Origin: Firmicutes bacterium UBA1535
GTDB lineage: Bacteria > Bacillota > Clostridia > Tissierellales > Sedimentibacteraceae
Reading direction: 5' to 3'
Assembly (NCBI GenBank): GCA_002323775.1
Contig: DCPV01000235.1
Location: forward strand, 3,402-10,898
Length of the DNA: 7,497 nt
This document shows, one piece after another, positions 5,741 to 7,497 of the stretch. Numbering within the stretch: the first letter of the stretch is position 1; each line of letters begins with the position of its first letter. A model generated the notes under the pieces. The model was given only the letters and a program-made list of their open reading frames with translations. It was not told the DNA's origin and did no database searches. Made by a program: the position numbers and the translations under genes.

Positions 5741-7438
5741 ATGAGTACAATAAAAGAAATTTTAAAAGAAAATAGAAAATCTGTTGTGATTTACATTATA
5801 ACAGGCTTATTAATTGCGTTTTTAACAAATTATAAAATTAAACTTTTTCAACAAATAATAGATGAGTTTGCAAATCGTACTGTATCTATGAACATTATTG
5901 CTGTTTATGGAATTGTATTGATAAGCTTTTATCTATTGAATTACATAGATGAATACCCTGCAAAAAAGCTACAAAATGGAATTTATCTGGATTTTAAAAT
6001 ATTAGCTTTAAAGAAGCTTAGTAGAATACAATATATAGAGTATCAAACACTTGGAACAGGAAAACTAACTCAAAGGATTGAGAATGGCGCAAATGCCGGT
6101 AAGGAAATTGTATTTGACTTTTGGTTATGTATATTTAGACAGTTAATTCCAACTATCATTTTTAGCATATTTTTCATATGGAGAATGAATCATTTTATTA
6201 CATACTTGATTTTAGGTGGATATGTTATAGTATTTATTTTAACAAAATTCCTTTTAAAGTTTTTATATGGAATAAAGGAAAAGATTTTGTGTAATGAAGA
6301 AATGATGAATCATTATCTTGTAAGAGGATTTATGGAAATGGTAGTGTTTCGTTTGAACAGGCGTTTCAAGGGTGAAGTTCTCAAAGCTGTAAACGCAAAG
6401 AATGAAATTGTTTCTTCAAAAGTAAAAATGAACATGATTCATGAAGCGTTTTTCACTTTGTTTGCATTGCTTAGCGCATTCTTAAACATCGGAATGCTTA
6501 TATATGCTTGGCTAAATCCAACAATATCCATAGGAACAACAGTTGCATTAATTTCTCTTTTAGAAAATGCTTATACGCCAATTGCAATTTTTAATGTGTT
6601 GTTTGTAGAGTTTAAATTGAATAAAGCTGCATTTCGAAAGTATGAAGAATTTTTTAATATGAGAGATGACACACAATTAGAAAATGGTAACAGAATATAT
6701 ATAAAACATGGCAATATTCGAATTGAAAATCTCTCTTTTGAATATAATCAAAAAAGAATAATTAACAATGTAAACATCAATATCCGTCAAGGAGAAAAAG
6801 TTGCACTTGTAGGAAGCAGCGGTTCAGGGAAAACAACATTACTTAAACTCATATTAGGTCTATTAAAATATGAACATGGCAGAATTCAAATTGATGAGTA
6901 TGATTTAAAAGAAATGTGTTTAGATAGCTTATATGAAAATGTCAGTTATATTTCGCAGGAAGCTCCAGTATTTGACGGTACAATAAGAGAGAACATTCTT
7001 TTTAATCAAGATATAAATAATGAAGATATCCAAGCAGTGCTAACAAAAGTTAAAGTAAACGATTTAGTATCAAAGATGGAACGAGGTGTTGATACTTTAA
7101 TAGGTGAACGAGGAACGACACTATCCGGAGGCGAAAGACAGCGGGTAGCCTTAGCCAGACTATGGTTTCAGAAAAATAATATTGTTATTTTAGATGAAGC
7201 AACTTCTGCTTTAGATAATATAACAGAAGATGAAGTTATGAAAGAGCTTATGAATCTTCTATCTCAAAATACAGTTATAGCTGTTGCGCATAGATTAAGT
7301 TCCATAAAGGATTTCGACCGAATTATTGTATTTAGAGATGGTCAGATTGTAGAACAAGGTACATTTGATGAACTATTAAGCCATGGATTGTATTTTTCAG
7401 ATTTATATGAGAAAAGCTTATGCGTTGATAATGATTAA
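5741..7438 (+). CDS. ABC exporter half-transporter (membrane domain fused to ATPase)
   Basis: A 565-residue type I ABC exporter subunit, expected to work as a dimer in the cytoplasmic membrane. The membrane domain (about 1-300) has helices near 14-33, 52-70, 126-148, 154-175, 236-257 and 264-285. The ATPase domain (about 320-560) is complete: A-loop Tyr335, Walker A GSSGSGKTT (358-366), Q-loop Gln406, signature LSGGE (461-465), Walker B IVILDE (481-486), D-loop SALD (489-492) and switch His517. There is no N-terminal C39 peptidase domain, so it is not a peptidase-containing bacteriocin exporter. The cargo is unknown; lipids, drugs and peptides are all possible for this family. The ATG at 5741 is chosen because AAAGGAG (5727-5733) lies seven bases upstream. 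A 31-codon in-frame extension to a GTG at 5648 lacks a ribosome binding site and falls inside the leader hairpin. No second transporter gene is seen before the window ends. Confidence 0.9.
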   Translation: MSTIKEILKENRKSVVIYIITGLLIAFLTNYKIKLFQQIIDEFANRTVSMNIIAVYGIVLISFYLLNYIDEYPAKKLQNGIYLDFKILALKKLSRIQYIEYQTLGTGKLTQRIENGANAGKEIVFDFWLCIFRQLIPTIIFSIFFIWRMNHFITYLILGGYVIVFILTKFLLKFLYGIKEKILCNEEMMNHYLVRGFMEMVVFRLNRRFKGEVLKAVNAKNEIVSSKVKMNMIHEAFFTLFALLSAFLNIGMLIYAWLNPTISIGTTVALISLLENAYTPIAIFNVLFVEFKLNKAAFRKYEEFFNMRDDTQLENGNRIYIKHGNIRIENLSFEYNQKRIINNVNINIRQGEKVALVGSSGSGKTTLLKLILGLLKYEHGRIQIDEYDLKEMCLDSLYENVSYISQEAPVFDGTIRENILFNQDINNEDIQAVLTKVKVNDLVSKMERGVDTLIGERGTTLSGGERQRVALARLWFQKNNIVILDEATSALDNITEDEVMKELMNLLSQNTVIAVAHRLSSIKDFDRIIVFRDGQIVEQGTFDELLSHGLYFSDLYEKSLCVDND

Positions 7439-7497
7439 ATAATGTTATGAGTTTTCGCTTTGCTAAATAGATAAAAATATGCTCCTCTTATGATAGA

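Overview
The window is AT-rich, with strong GGAGG-type ribosome binding sites, U-tailed hairpin terminators and families typical of low-GC Bacillota. It looks like a chromosomal segment from a Clostridia-type organism (inference from composition and gene families; the genus cannot be named). All complete genes lie on the + strand. One gene fragment on the - strand diverges at the left edge.

Layout. Positions 1-46 hold the first codons of a divergent gene (- strand) with its own RBS and promoter. The divergent intergenic region carries a perfect 14-bp inverted repeat that overlaps the -35 box of a near-perfect + strand promoter. This promoter drives a tight three-gene operon: a small DUF2975 membrane protein (263-715), a YozG-like Cro/CI HTH regulator (727-951) and, overlapping it, a large multi-pass DUF4173/DUF4153 membrane protein (941-2608), closed by a clear terminator. 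Next comes a monocistronic serine hydrolase (class C beta-lactamase / PBP-like fold, 2831-4294). It has a signal peptide and three C-terminal membrane helices, plus its own promoter and terminator. It is followed by a VOC (glyoxalase-like) protein (4605-5351) and a type I ABC exporter half-transporter (5741-7438).

How the parts relate. The first three genes form one unit: a small membrane protein, a one-domain DNA-binding protein and a large membrane protein, possibly autoregulated through the inverted repeat. The VOC gene and the ABC gene are separated by 389 bp but carry similar upstream sequence: an imperfect direct repeat of about 48 bp containing TATGCTC[A/G]GT and the -10 region, plus a shared ACAGTTGCA further upstream. 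This suggests common control. The ABC gene additionally has a leader of about 170 nt. Its 5' arm can pair with either of two downstream copies of a GTGCTGA element, and the longer alternative ends in a U-rich stretch, as expected of a transcription attenuator. I recognise no known riboswitch or T-box in it. This leader and the duplicated promoter module are the most interesting non-coding signals here. No tRNA, rRNA, CRISPR array, transposase or complete mobile element is visible.
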